DNA of 23,417 bases from SVTX01 sp045658225 (GTDB lineage Bacteria; Bacillota; Clostridia; Oscillospirales; CAG-272), in assembly GCA_045658225.1 (NCBI GenBank), contig JAZOUO010000042.1, forward strand, positions 1 to 23,417. The letters are read 5' to 3'. Both the position numbers and the translations under genes were made by a program. The notes beneath the pieces are model-generated. The model was given only the letters and a program-made list of their open reading frames with translations, ran no database searches and had not been told where the DNA came from. This document shows positions 13,919 through 21,289 of this stretch, in pieces (positions within the stretch are counted from its first letter, which is position 1; the number at the start of each line of letters is the position of its first letter).

Positions 13919-14114
13919 CTAATACCTTCCTTTCTTGTGTATAGAGACATTTGACAGACACGACAAAGGGCAAGCAGATAAGGCTCCGCACTCCTCTCGC
14001 CTTCGTTCCGCAAGAGTGAATGAGAAGCAGCCCCCTTCAGCCTATCAAAACTTATAAAATAAATATATCAAACGGGATGAGTGGATTTATCCCATCAAAT
14101 TACAATTAAGAATC
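13919..14114 (-). other. Long 5' leader of the RNase J gene
   Basis: About 195 bases separate the predicted transcription start from the RNase J ATG. The leader can form a GGGAT/ATCCC hairpin near its 5' end and contains a purine-rich GCTGAAGGGGGCTGC stretch. A TTG-started frame from 14013 overlaps into the gene but has no ribosome binding site. No known riboswitch was recognised. Autoregulation of RNase J through this leader is conceivable but unproven. Confidence 0.45.
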
Positions 14115-14120
14115 ATCTTA

Positions 14121-14149
14121 ATTATACATCATCCAAACCGTTTTGTCAA
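14121..14149 (-). promoter_or_regulatory. Sigma-A promoter of RNase J
   Basis: Minus-strand TTGACA (14144-14149), a 17-base spacer and TATAAT (14121-14126): perfect consensus. It is divergent from the abrB promoter; the sequence between them (14150-14292) is AT-rich and I see no gene or clear repeat in it. Confidence 0.92.
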
Positions 14150-14292
14150 TAGTTGCGTTATCACAAACATTTTTACCATAGAGAAATTCTTTTAATCCTA
14201 TAGGCTTCTGCATAATTTTACATATATCGACAAGCACTTCCAAAAAATTACAATTCAAATGTAAACAATACATAAATTTCCAATTTTTACTA

Positions 14293-14321
14293 TTGACAAT
14301 ATACATTTTCTTTGTTAAAAT
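14293..14321 (+). promoter_or_regulatory. Sigma-A promoter of the abrB-like gene
   Basis: TTGACA (14293-14298), a 17-base spacer and TAAAAT (14316-14321), about 40 bases upstream of the start codon. It probably drives the whole rightward group to rlmH, since no terminator is seen before 17681. Confidence 0.88.
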
Positions 14322-14359
14322 GACATCATAAAACATAATCCGCAAAAGGAGAAAAACAA

Positions 14360-14602
14360 ATGAAATCAACAGGTGTAGTAAGAAAAGTAGACGAGCTTGG
14401 AAGAATAGTTCTTCCCATAAGCATCAGACAGACAATGGATATCGGCGAGAAGGACGCTCTGGAGATATTCACCGAGGATAACAAGATAATTCTCCAAAAA
14501 TATCAGCCCTCCTGCACGTTCTGCAACAACGCCGACAATATAATTTATTTCTGTGGCAAGCGCCTTTGCGAGGACTGTCTCAATAAGCTCAAGACTCTCT
14601 GA
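14360..14602 (+). CDS. AbrB/MazE/SpoVT-type transcriptional regulator with Cys-rich tail
   Basis: An 80-residue protein. Residues 1-47 are a swapped-hairpin AbrB DNA-binding domain: STGVVRKVDELGRIVLPISI, then GEKDALEIFTEDNKIIL. The C-terminal 30 residues hold CTFC (52-55), Cys65 and CEDC (70-73), a probable zinc-binding or dimerising knuckle that is common in clostridial AbrB-like proteins but absent from Bacillus AbrB. ATG 14360 follows AAAAGGAG. AbrB-family proteins act as transition-state or global regulators; the targets here are unknown. Its position between two divergent promoters would allow control of itself and of RNase J, which is inference. Confidence 0.9.
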   Translation: MKSTGVVRKVDELGRIVLPISIRQTMDIGEKDALEIFTEDNKIILQKYQPSCTFCNNADNIIYFCGKRLCEDCLNKLKTL

Positions 14603-14619
14603 TATAAAAAATCAACATT

Positions 14620-15903
14620 ATGAAACACAGTCAACTTATTAAAAGCATAAACAGCGGTGAGTTTGACAGTATTCTCACCTCCCTTTACGGCGAGCAGAAT
14701 ATCCCCCATCAAAGAGAGAGATACATCTCGGCAATAAACGAATTTGTATGGCTTTACGGTGAGGAGCATAATCTTGAGCTTTTCTCTGTACCCGGGAGAA
14801 GCGAGATTTCGGGAAATCACACCGACCACAACCGCGGTTGTGTTATCGCAGCGTCAATAGACCTTGACGTAATAGCCGTAGTATCAAAATCAGAGGGCTC
14901 TGTCATCAGAGTAAAAAGCGAGGGACACGACGCAAACTGCGTTGACATTGCGCAATACACGTCTCCCTGCCCCGAGATGTACGGTAAATCTGATGCTATT
15001 ATAGCGGGTATGTGCAGAGGTATGTCCGACAAGGGTTATTCCACGGGCGGATTTGTCGCTTACACCACATCAAACGTTCCCGGCGGATCGGGTCTTTCCT
15101 CGTCTGCGGCGTTTGAAAATATGATAGGAACTATAATAAATCACCTCTACAACGACGGAAAGATTGACAACGTTGAGATAGCTAAGATCTCACAGTACGC
15201 GGAAAATGAGTTTTTCGGTAAGCCCTGCGGACTTATGGATCAGGTCGCTTGTGCGGTAGGAGGCATCGTGGCTATCGACTTTGCCAATCCCTCCGCCCCC
15301 ATAATTGAGCCGATTGATTTTAACCTGTCGGTCGAGGGTTATAATCTCTGCATAGTCAACACGGGCGGAAACCACGCCGATCTTACGGACGACTATGCCT
15401 CCATTCCCGCAGAAATGAAGGCGGTTGCGGCAGATTGCGGCGGCTCTTTTTTAAGAGAAATTGACGAGCAGACAGTTATGAACAACATCTCCTCCCTGCG
15501 TGCGAGCGTGGGCGACAGGGGAATTTTGCGCGCACTTCACTTTTTTGAGGAAAACAAGCGCGTTGCCGTACAAAAGCAAGCTCTTTTGGGGAAAGACGTT
15601 CAAAAGTTCTTTGACGCCGTCAAAGACTCAGGCAAGTCCTCATTCTGCTATCTGCAAAATGTCTATACAACCCAAAACTTCAACGAGCAAGGACTTTCCC
15701 TCGCACTCTGCATTGCAGATATAGCACTTTCGGGCAAGGACGCAGCGTGGCGAGTTCACGGCGGCGGCTTTGCTGGAACTATTCAGGCATACGTTAAGAC
15801 CGAGGACGTTGCAACATTCAAGTCGGTAATGGATGCAACCTTTGGAGACGGTGCGTGTCTCGTTCTTGGCATACGCTCGCTCGGCGCAATAAAGATATGC
15901 TAA
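14620..15903 (+). CDS. galK: Galactokinase (GHMP kinase family)
   Basis: A 427-residue kinase predicted to phosphorylate galactose to galactose 1-phosphate in the Leloir pathway. The N-terminal galactokinase signature is GRSEISGNHTDHNRG (59-73). The ATP-binding loop is VPGGSGLSSSAAFE (153-166), and the catalytic aspartate corresponds to Asp207 in GKPCGLMDQ. The C-terminal HGGGFAGTIQAYV matches GHMP motif 3. The length exceeds E. coli GalK (382) by some 45 residues. No galT or galE is adjacent, so another GHMP sugar kinase specificity is possible. ATG 14620 lies 17 bases after the abrB-like stop and, unusually for this window, has no recognisable Shine-Dalgarno sequence. Confidence 0.85.
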   Translation: MKHSQLIKSINSGEFDSILTSLYGEQNIPHQRERYISAINEFVWLYGEEHNLELFSVPGRSEISGNHTDHNRGCVIAASIDLDVIAVVSKSEGSVIRVKSEGHDANCVDIAQYTSPCPEMYGKSDAIIAGMCRGMSDKGYSTGGFVAYTTSNVPGGSGLSSSAAFENMIGTIINHLYNDGKIDNVEIAKISQYAENEFFGKPCGLMDQVACAVGGIVAIDFANPSAPIIEPIDFNLSVEGYNLCIVNTGGNHADLTDDYASIPAEMKAVAADCGGSFLREIDEQTVMNNISSLRASVGDRGILRALHFFEENKRVAVQKQALLGKDVQKFFDAVKDSGKSSFCYLQNVYTTQNFNEQGLSLALCIADIALSGKDAAWRVHGGGFAGTIQAYVKTEDVATFKSVMDATFGDGACLVLGIRSLGAIKIC

Positions 15904-15915
15904 CAGGTGACTGAA

Positions 15916-16344
15916 ATGAAGAAAAACAAAAACACTCTCTTTTCAGAGCCTAAAAAAACATTCAGCGAAAAAAGTAAAAAGGAGCTTAAACTTCTTATCC
16001 TCTGCTGCTTTATCTTTATGCTGATATATTTCGCGGCGGCAAATATCCCCGTGCCGATAATATCGTTTGTCGTCACAGGACTCTATATGCTGGCTATGGC
16101 AGTGTTTATTGTCGTGTACGTCGTGTATAATTACGCATTCTCACGCAAGAATATAACACCCGAAATGCTCCCTGACGATTGGGATGACGAAAAAAAGTCG
16201 GCGTACATCCAAAAAGGCAAGGACAGAGCGCAAAAATCCCGTTGGATGATATTCGTCATCTTCCCTCTTATCGTCACCTTTATAGCAGACCTGATATACC
16301 TTTTCGTATGGCAGGGCTGGCTGCACCAAATGTTTTCAAAATAA
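15916..16344 (+). CDS. Small membrane protein of unknown function
   Basis: A 142-residue protein of no recognised family. A lysine-rich cytoplasmic N-terminus (KNKNTLFSEPKKTFSEKSKK) precedes two adjacent hydrophobic segments (about 25-43 and 47-70). A charged loop follows, with a third segment near 112-131 (MIFVIFPLIVTFIADLIYLF). ATG 15916 is preferred over the in-frame GTG at 15907 because AGGTGA then serves as ribosome binding site. It lies 12 bases after galK and 11 before the walJ-like gene, so it is part of the operon. Confidence 0.75.
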   Translation: MKKNKNTLFSEPKKTFSEKSKKELKLLILCCFIFMLIYFAAANIPVPIISFVVTGLYMLAMAVFIVVYVVYNYAFSRKNITPEMLPDDWDDEKKSAYIQKGKDRAQKSRWMIFVIFPLIVTFIADLIYLFVWQGWLHQMFSK

Positions 16345-16355
16345 ATCAAAGTAAT

Positions 16356-17198
16356 ATGAACAATTATAAAATATGTTGTCTGTATTCGGGTTCAAAGGGC
16401 AATTCAACGTATATTGAGCTCGGCGGCAAAAAAATACTTATAGACGCGGGCAAAAGCGCAAAAGCTCTGTGCGAGGCGCTGAAGTCCATAGGCGTTGACC
16501 CAAAGACGCTCGACGCGATATTCATCACGCACGAGCATAACGACCACGTCTCTGCTTTGCAGACGTTTTCACACAAAAATTCAGTACCCATACATATAAT
16601 GCTGAACTCGGCAAGAAAATTCCAAGGGCTTTGCGACGAGAAACTTTGCAATTGTCTGTGCATTCATGACAAGAGTGATTTTTCGGTGGAGCTTGACGGT
16701 GTTAAGATTACCGCATTTCCCACCCCACACGACAGCCGCGCGTCCGTTGGATACCGCCTTGAATTTGAGGACGTGTCCATTGGATACGCAACGGATATAG
16801 GCTACGTCACAGATGAGATACAAAAAATGCTCACGGGTTGTGCCTCAGTAATTCTCGAGTCCAACCACGACACAGAAATGCTGCTTTTCGGTCCTTACCC
16901 TTTTGAGCTTAAGGAGAGAATAACGTCAAGATACGGACACCTCTCAAACCGTGAGTGCGCCACCCTTGCCGCATTTCTATGTCAAAACGGAACGAGAGAT
17001 ATTCTCCTCGCACATCTGTCCGAGGAGAACAACACTCCCGCACTCGCGTATAACGAGGCTTTCTCCGCAATCGGAGACGCGAGCATAAATCTGCGCGTTG
17101 CATCACAGTACAGCCCCACATGGCTTGTAGGCGGCGGTGAGGCGGTCGAGTATGAGGACGAGTTCTTCAAGCTCTGGTGCAAAAAGGAGAGCAACTGA
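16356..17198 (+). CDS. Metallo-beta-lactamase-fold nuclease, WalJ/YycJ type
   Basis: A 280-residue single-domain hydrolase. It begins with the YycJ pattern CLYSGSKGNSTYIE, followed by ILIDAG and the metal-binding motif THEHNDH (58-64); HDSRASVGYR and ESNHD supply further metal ligands. YycJ/WalJ proteins are exonucleases or phosphodiesterases linked in Bacillus to cell-wall and division control and encoded with walRK. The next gene is rlmH, which also lies close to walJ in Bacillus, supporting the assignment; walR and walK themselves are not here. The frame is open from 16242, overlapping the previous gene, but homology begins at ATG 16356. Its stop overlaps the rlmH start by one base (TGATG). 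Confidence 0.88.
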   Translation: MNNYKICCLYSGSKGNSTYIELGGKKILIDAGKSAKALCEALKSIGVDPKTLDAIFITHEHNDHVSALQTFSHKNSVPIHIMLNSARKFQGLCDEKLCNCLCIHDKSDFSVELDGVKITAFPTPHDSRASVGYRLEFEDVSIGYATDIGYVTDEIQKMLTGCASVILESNHDTEMLLFGPYPFELKERITSRYGHLSNRECATLAAFLCQNGTRDILLAHLSEENNTPALAYNEAFSAIGDASINLRVASQYSPTWLVGGGEAVEYEDEFFKLWCKKESN

Positions 17199-17677
17199 TG
17201 GCAACTATAAAATTTATAACTATAGGCACGCTTAAGGAAAAATATCTTTGCGATGCGGTAGCCGAGTATGAAAAGCGGCTTTCGGGCTTTTGCAAGGTCG
17301 AGAACATAAACCTAAAGGAAGCAAAGCTCCCAAGTGAGCCGTCACAAGGTGACATAAAAAAAGCGCTTGACGAAGAAGCAAAGGTCATTCTCTCACATAT
17401 GAGCGAACGAGCTTATAAGGTCGCGCTTTGCGTGGAGGGTAAACAGTTCTCCTCGGAAGAACTTGCGGATAAAATCGAGCGCGCGTTTTCGGTGTCAAAC
17501 GAGATATGCTTTATCATTGGATCATCCCACGGACTCAGCGACACGGTAAAGTCCGCCGCAGACCTCAAACTTTCAGTTTCAAAGCTCACCTTTCCTCACC
17601 AGCTTATGCGCGTGATCCTGCTTGAGAGCGTGTATAGAGGTATGAATATCATCAAGGGAACGAAGTATCACAAATAA
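17198..17677 (+). CDS. rlmH: 23S rRNA (pseudouridine1915-N3)-methyltransferase RlmH
   Basis: A SPOUT-family methyltransferase of exactly 159 residues, the usual RlmH size, which methylates pseudouridine 1915 in helix 69 of 23S rRNA with S-adenosylmethionine. The knotted SAM-binding part is visible as CFIIGSSHGLSDTVKSAADL, then LTFPHQLMRVILLESVYRG, ending in the conserved IIKGTKYHK. ATG 17198 overlaps the walJ-like TGA and follows AAGGAG; the upstream in-frame ATG at 17177 is inside the preceding gene and unlikely. It is the last gene of the rightward group. Confidence 0.96.
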   Translation: MATIKFITIGTLKEKYLCDAVAEYEKRLSGFCKVENINLKEAKLPSEPSQGDIKKALDEEAKVILSHMSERAYKVALCVEGKQFSSEELADKIERAFSVSNEICFIIGSSHGLSDTVKSAADLKLSVSKLTFPHQLMRVILLESVYRGMNIIKGTKYHK

Positions 17678-17680
17678 CAG

Positions 17681-17714
17681 AAAAAAGAACCGTCAGTGTG
17701 GACGGTTCTTTTTT
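17681..17714. terminator. Strong bidirectional terminator after rlmH and the DUF5305-like gene
   Basis: AAAAAAGAACCGTC (17681-17694) pairs perfectly with GACGGTTCTTTTTT (17701-17714), a 14-bp stem with a 6-base loop and T-runs on both strands. It serves the rightward rlmH group and the convergent secretion operon. Confidence 0.95.
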
Positions 17715-17752
17715 CTGCTTTGCGTCGCCTCAATAATGGCTTTACGCTTGGT

Positions 17753-19276
17753 TTATTTTTTTTCGCTCTTATTTGCATTAGGTGTGAGCGCGCGGACAGT
17801 ATTGCGCTTAATTATCGCAACTACCTTTTTGAGGGGATGCTTGATATGCTCAGGATCAACTCTATGATTTGCGTGTGCAACTGCAACCTTGCGCAGAATA
17901 TCCTTGCCCTTTGCGACATCTCTTGTAGGAACAAGAACTATATCTCCCTCCTCCAGTATCTCGCCGTTAGGATCGTAGCGGTAAACCTTGTTGTGCTTGG
18001 CTCTCTCGGGCCATACAACTCCGATAACCTCGACTCCGGGCTCATCATCTGCAACTGCAAACTCATCGTCGTCATCGGGATCAAACTCAACCTGCGAAAG
18101 ATCAACGTCGGGCTGCTCCATAGCCTCGGCAAGCACCTGTTCGTCAACTGATTCAAGTATTACGGGCTGGTCTATAGGCTCTTCCTTGGGAGCATAAATC
18201 TCATCGTAGTTATCAACCTTGATCTCAAAGAGATAAAGCACCTGTGTATTCGTAGGTATCAAAAATCTAGTCATAGTAGCGTCGCTGTTTTCTGACATGA
18301 GAATAGGACGCTGGATGGTATCTCTTACTCCCAGCATTTCCGTAAAAGTCTTGACAGCAACGAGCTGATAACCCTCACAGTCAAACTCTCCGTCTATTCT
18401 GGTTATGTAAGAGCTATATGCTCTGAGAAGCTTAGAAATCTTTGCCTCGTACGTAATATCCTCATTCTTTGTAAAATGGAGGAATACAAGCAGTGCGGCA
18501 ACTCCAAGCACTGCTAAAATCGAACATACTATACTGATAATATGGAATACAAGACTTCCCTCCGCACCCTTATAAGCAATGACTTGATTTTCATTCTGGG
18601 GGGTGCTTGAGCTTGTCTGTATGCTGAACGTATCCTTGTCAAGAGGAATGTTCAAGGAAGTGGAATATCTGTTCTGATTACCCGATTCAAGCTGATCTGC
18701 CGAGCTCAAAACCTCAGCGTCAAGCGTCACAACGAGTGTGCTTACTGCATCCTTCAGGTCATAAACGTCCGTAAACGAGGCTGCTATCTCGTTGAATTTC
18801 TGGTAGTCTATATCCACCCTCTCGCATATTTTCAAGGTCGAGGATTTTTTGGTAACTCCGCTTTTCTCGGGAATGAGGTTTTCCTGCACCGTGTAATATA
18901 CGTTGCCCGTGGATTTATCCGTTATCAAAAGGTTTGCATTTATCTGATATTTGTATTCAAAGGAAATATTTGACGTATCTATATCCATGCGGTAATTGAA
19001 ATCCGCAACAATGGAATTTACAAGAGAGGATATATACGCCTGATCTTTATCTATCCATTCTCCGCCAAAGAAATCATTTTCCTTGTACTGAACCTTATAG
19101 TCTATATTACTTTTTTGGGTGTACTCGATATAGTAGGTCTGGTTCATTCTGCTATATATAGCAAATGAGCAAAGCGCAAAAACGGCAAGAACTGCGATAG
19201 CTATTATCTGAATAAGCGTCCATTTTTTTCTGTTTCGCTTATATTCCTCGCGTCGTCTTATTTCGTGCTCAGACAT
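17753..19276 (-). CDS. DUF5305-like membrane protein of the SipW cluster
   Basis: A 507-residue protein with two membrane segments (about 21-41 and 243-266) enclosing a 200-residue external domain. Its opening, YYIEYTQKSNIDYKVQYKEN, and later segments resemble DUF5305, a family found beside SipW-type signal peptidases in Firmicutes and archaea. The cytoplasmic part contains an acidic run (DPDDDDEFAVADDEP, about 399-413) and then a small basic domain with NKVYRYDPNGEILEEGDIVLVPT (429-451), reminiscent of PSP1-like sequences. ATG 19276 follows AAAGGAGGAG; the frame runs on to 19345 inside the peptidase gene. It starts 16 bases after the peptidase stop, so the two are surely co-transcribed. It may assist or anchor processing of SipW substrates; this is inferred from context. 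Confidence 0.7.
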   Translation of the reverse strand: MSEHEIRRREEYKRNRKKWTLIQIIAIAVLAVFALCSFAIYSRMNQTYYIEYTQKSNIDYKVQYKENDFFGGEWIDKDQAYISSLVNSIVADFNYRMDIDTSNISFEYKYQINANLLITDKSTGNVYYTVQENLIPEKSGVTKKSSTLKICERVDIDYQKFNEIAASFTDVYDLKDAVSTLVVTLDAEVLSSADQLESGNQNRYSTSLNIPLDKDTFSIQTSSSTPQNENQVIAYKGAEGSLVFHIISIVCSILAVLGVAALLVFLHFTKNEDITYEAKISKLLRAYSSYITRIDGEFDCEGYQLVAVKTFTEMLGVRDTIQRPILMSENSDATMTRFLIPTNTQVLYLFEIKVDNYDEIYAPKEEPIDQPVILESVDEQVLAEAMEQPDVDLSQVEFDPDDDDEFAVADDEPGVEVIGVVWPERAKHNKVYRYDPNGEILEEGDIVLVPTRDVAKGKDILRKVAVAHANHRVDPEHIKHPLKKVVAIIKRNTVRALTPNANKSEKK

Positions 19277-19292
19277 ATTCTCCTCCTTTCTA

Positions 19293-20426
19293 TCAGCGCT
19301 TAAACAGGCTACGCATCCAAAGTGTAGGATAACCCGCGCCCGCAAGCCTCTTTTGTGCGAGGCCTACTATATTGGCGCTTGTTATATATCCCGCGTCAGG
19401 ATTGTCGTTTGCATCTCCTTGCGTGTAATAACGCGTGATTCCGTTAATAATCTCTATTTTTATGACTCTGTGGACTACCACAACGTCGTCTTTTTCAAAA
19501 ACAATTACCTGTCCCTCATCCACATGCTGTCCGTCGTAGGACTCGTATATGACTATGTCACCTTGGTTAAGCTCTCCCGTCATAGATGGAGTCGCAATCA
19601 CCAAAGCGCCATATCGGAACTGGTTTGATATAAGCATTACGGTTCCCATCATAATAATTATAACAGCTACCGTAAAAATGGCGGACGCCACACGCCACAC
19701 GCGCGAGGTCTTACCGAGCGCGAGCTTTACTTTTTTTTCATAAAGGGCATCAACAAACATGTATATCACGATGGGTACAAGCAGTCTGAAAAAGCTCAGC
19801 ATAGCGTCCGAAATACCCGATCGAATGGGAATTACGTAAATATAAAGCGTGGTAAGTAGGCGGTATATCAGATTTGGATACAATCCATACCGCGCAGAAA
19901 GATAATTATAAAGCAGATTTGCTATAAGTGCGGGAAAAAGCGCTCCCGCAACAAGGCTCATAAATTGTCCAAAGCTTCTGACAGCAGGCAAATTGGATAC
20001 TATCAGGATCTCCGCAATTACGCAGGAGAAATAGCAAAGAACCGTTGCCACCCTGCTCTTTTGTGCCATAAGCAAGCAGCGTATGATCTCGGTGCAGACT
20101 ATTATTACAATTATCGGCAGAATAACAGCAAATAGATTTTTAACATTTAAGCTGTACGGATTTTTGTAAAATCCGAATTTTGTTCCCGTCAGGTAATAAA
20201 GCGTAAGATAAACCAGCGCTATTACTATCATCAAAAATAATATTTGTAGTTTGTTTATGGATAAAATACTGCGTTTTTTGAGCAGAAACGGTATTATTAT
20301 CGCAATAGGTACCAGAAGCGCCGCCGCCACTATCCTAGAGCTTTCTCCCAGCGGCAAAAGCAGAGCGAGCAGGAGGACGGCAAATATCGCGACAGAAAAT
20401 ATCCGTATGATCTTTTTATCGGTCAT
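19293..20426 (-). CDS. SipW-type signal peptidase with polytopic membrane N-terminus
   Basis: A 377-residue S26 signal peptidase. The catalytic part is C-terminal: Ser281 in VIATPSMTGELNQGDIVIYE, His319 in VVHRVIKIE (a Ser/His enzyme of the SipW/archaeal Sec11 type rather than Ser/Lys) and QGDANDNPD (336-344). It is preceded by about 250 residues with seven or so hydrophobic segments, far more than the single N-terminal anchor of Bacillus SipW (about 190 residues in total). ATG 20426 follows AAAGGAGGACGGGAA. It lies between a SipW-dependent secreted protein and the DUF5305-like gene, and presumably cleaves the two secreted proteins encoded upstream. The polytopic part may help membrane insertion or recognition; function unproven. 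Confidence 0.87.
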   Translation of the reverse strand: MTDKKIIRIFSVAIFAVLLLALLLPLGESSRIVAAALLVPIAIIIPFLLKKRSILSINKLQILFLMIVIALVYLTLYYLTGTKFGFYKNPYSLNVKNLFAVILPIIVIIVCTEIIRCLLMAQKSRVATVLCYFSCVIAEILIVSNLPAVRSFGQFMSLVAGALFPALIANLLYNYLSARYGLYPNLIYRLLTTLYIYVIPIRSGISDAMLSFFRLLVPIVIYMFVDALYEKKVKLALGKTSRVWRVASAIFTVAVIIIMMGTVMLISNQFRYGALVIATPSMTGELNQGDIVIYESYDGQHVDEGQVIVFEKDDVVVVHRVIKIEIINGITRYYTQGDANDNPDAGYITSANIVGLAQKRLAGAGYPTLWMRSLFKR

Positions 20427-20485
20427 TTCCCGTCCTCCTTTGCTATTTTTAATTTTCCAACCAAAAGGCCAGCTAATTATTGGTC

Positions 20486-21085
20486 TTATTCAATCTCATG
20501 CCCGTCCTTCTTGGCGGTTGCTGTAAGTGTGATTTCAAATTCTGCCTGATGTGCAGCGGTAGGAGTTTCGTTAAGAGTGATAGTCACGAGAATATACGCT
20601 TTACCGTCGATCTTGTTGATAAGCCTTGCATCTGTACCATCATTCGTTGTTCCGGTGGAATCTGTCCAATGCCATGTTGCAGAAAAGACAACATCGTGTC
20701 CTTCCTCCTGAGCAGCTTCGCCGGTCGGATTAACTGAAATCACACCTGCGCTGGGCGTAACATATGCATCAAACTCATGATGTATATTGTCTATTGTGAG
20801 AAGAACTACAACCTGCTGTTCCTTTGCAGTGAAATTGGTTGCCGTTATGATAGCTGTATCTCGGTCATCCTCGTAAGAGATAATTGCCTTATGACCGGCG
20901 GTGTCATTCACGATGCTTCCCGAGGAGAAATAAATATCTCCGTCAAACGTATTCTGAGCAACCGTATGATCGGCACCAAGCACGCCTCCGAACTTAAGTG
21001 TGTCGGTAAGTACTGCATAACCAACACCCATAAGCATTACTGCTGCAAGCACGAATGCGATCACAATAATTTTTCTGTTTTTCAT
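20486..21085 (-). CDS. SipW-dependent secreted protein, TasA/camelysin-like
   Basis: A 199-residue exported protein. The N-terminus, KNRKIIVIAFVLAAVMLM then GVGYAVLTDTLKFGGVLGA, is the SipW-cognate signal type, with cleavage expected around GYA. The mature part is beta-strand-rich (AYILVTITLNETP, AEFEITLTATAKK) and Thr/Asp/Ala-rich without cysteines, as in TasA-like matrix fibre proteins. Fibre formation is inference. ATG 21085 follows AAAGGAAA. It is the first gene of the operon with the peptidase (59 bases downstream) and the DUF5305-like gene. Confidence 0.82.
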   Translation of the reverse strand: MKNRKIIVIAFVLAAVMLMGVGYAVLTDTLKFGGVLGADHTVAQNTFDGDIYFSSGSIVNDTAGHKAIISYEDDRDTAIITATNFTAKEQQVVVLLTIDNIHHEFDAYVTPSAGVISVNPTGEAAQEEGHDVVFSATWHWTDSTGTTNDGTDARLINKIDGKAYILVTITLNETPTAAHQAEFEITLTATAKKDGHEIE

Positions 21086-21167
21086 AGTGGTTTTTCCTTT
21101 CTTTATTTTTGTTTTTTTATTTTTTGTATATAATCAAGGCAACACCTCGGTTATATCGTTTTTTCTC

Positions 21168-21184
21168 CGCTGTCTATGACAGCG
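21168..21184 (-). other. Leader hairpin upstream of the TasA-like gene
   Basis: CGCTGTC (21168-21174) and GACAGCG (21178-21184) form a perfect 7-bp stem with a three-base loop, near the 5' end of the predicted transcript. No T-run follows on the coding strand; it may stabilise the 5' end or bind a regulator. Confidence 0.45.
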
Positions 21185-21197
21185 TATCAGTAGATTA

Positions 21198-21226
21198 AAT
21201 ATATCACAATTCTACACAAAAATCAA
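21198..21226 (-). promoter_or_regulatory. Promoter of the TasA-like/SipW/DUF5305 operon
   Basis: Minus-strand TTGATT (21221-21226), a 17-base spacer and TATATT (21198-21203), about 110 bases before the start codon. Slightly weaker than the other promoters of the window. Confidence 0.7.
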
Positions 21227-21289
21227 TAATTTTCAAAATATTTTTTTCTATTCTGCATAATTTTTTGTGATTTATTTCAAAAATTCCTA

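Noticed and set aside
13828..14013. TTG-started leftward frame in the RNase J leader (possible upstream ORF)
   Set aside because: No ribosome binding site before the TTG, and it overlaps RNase J out of frame with no conserved features visible.
14118..14369. 83-codon leftward frame between RNase J and the abrB-like gene
   Set aside because: It overlaps two consensus promoters and the start of the abrB-like gene and lacks a ribosome binding site.
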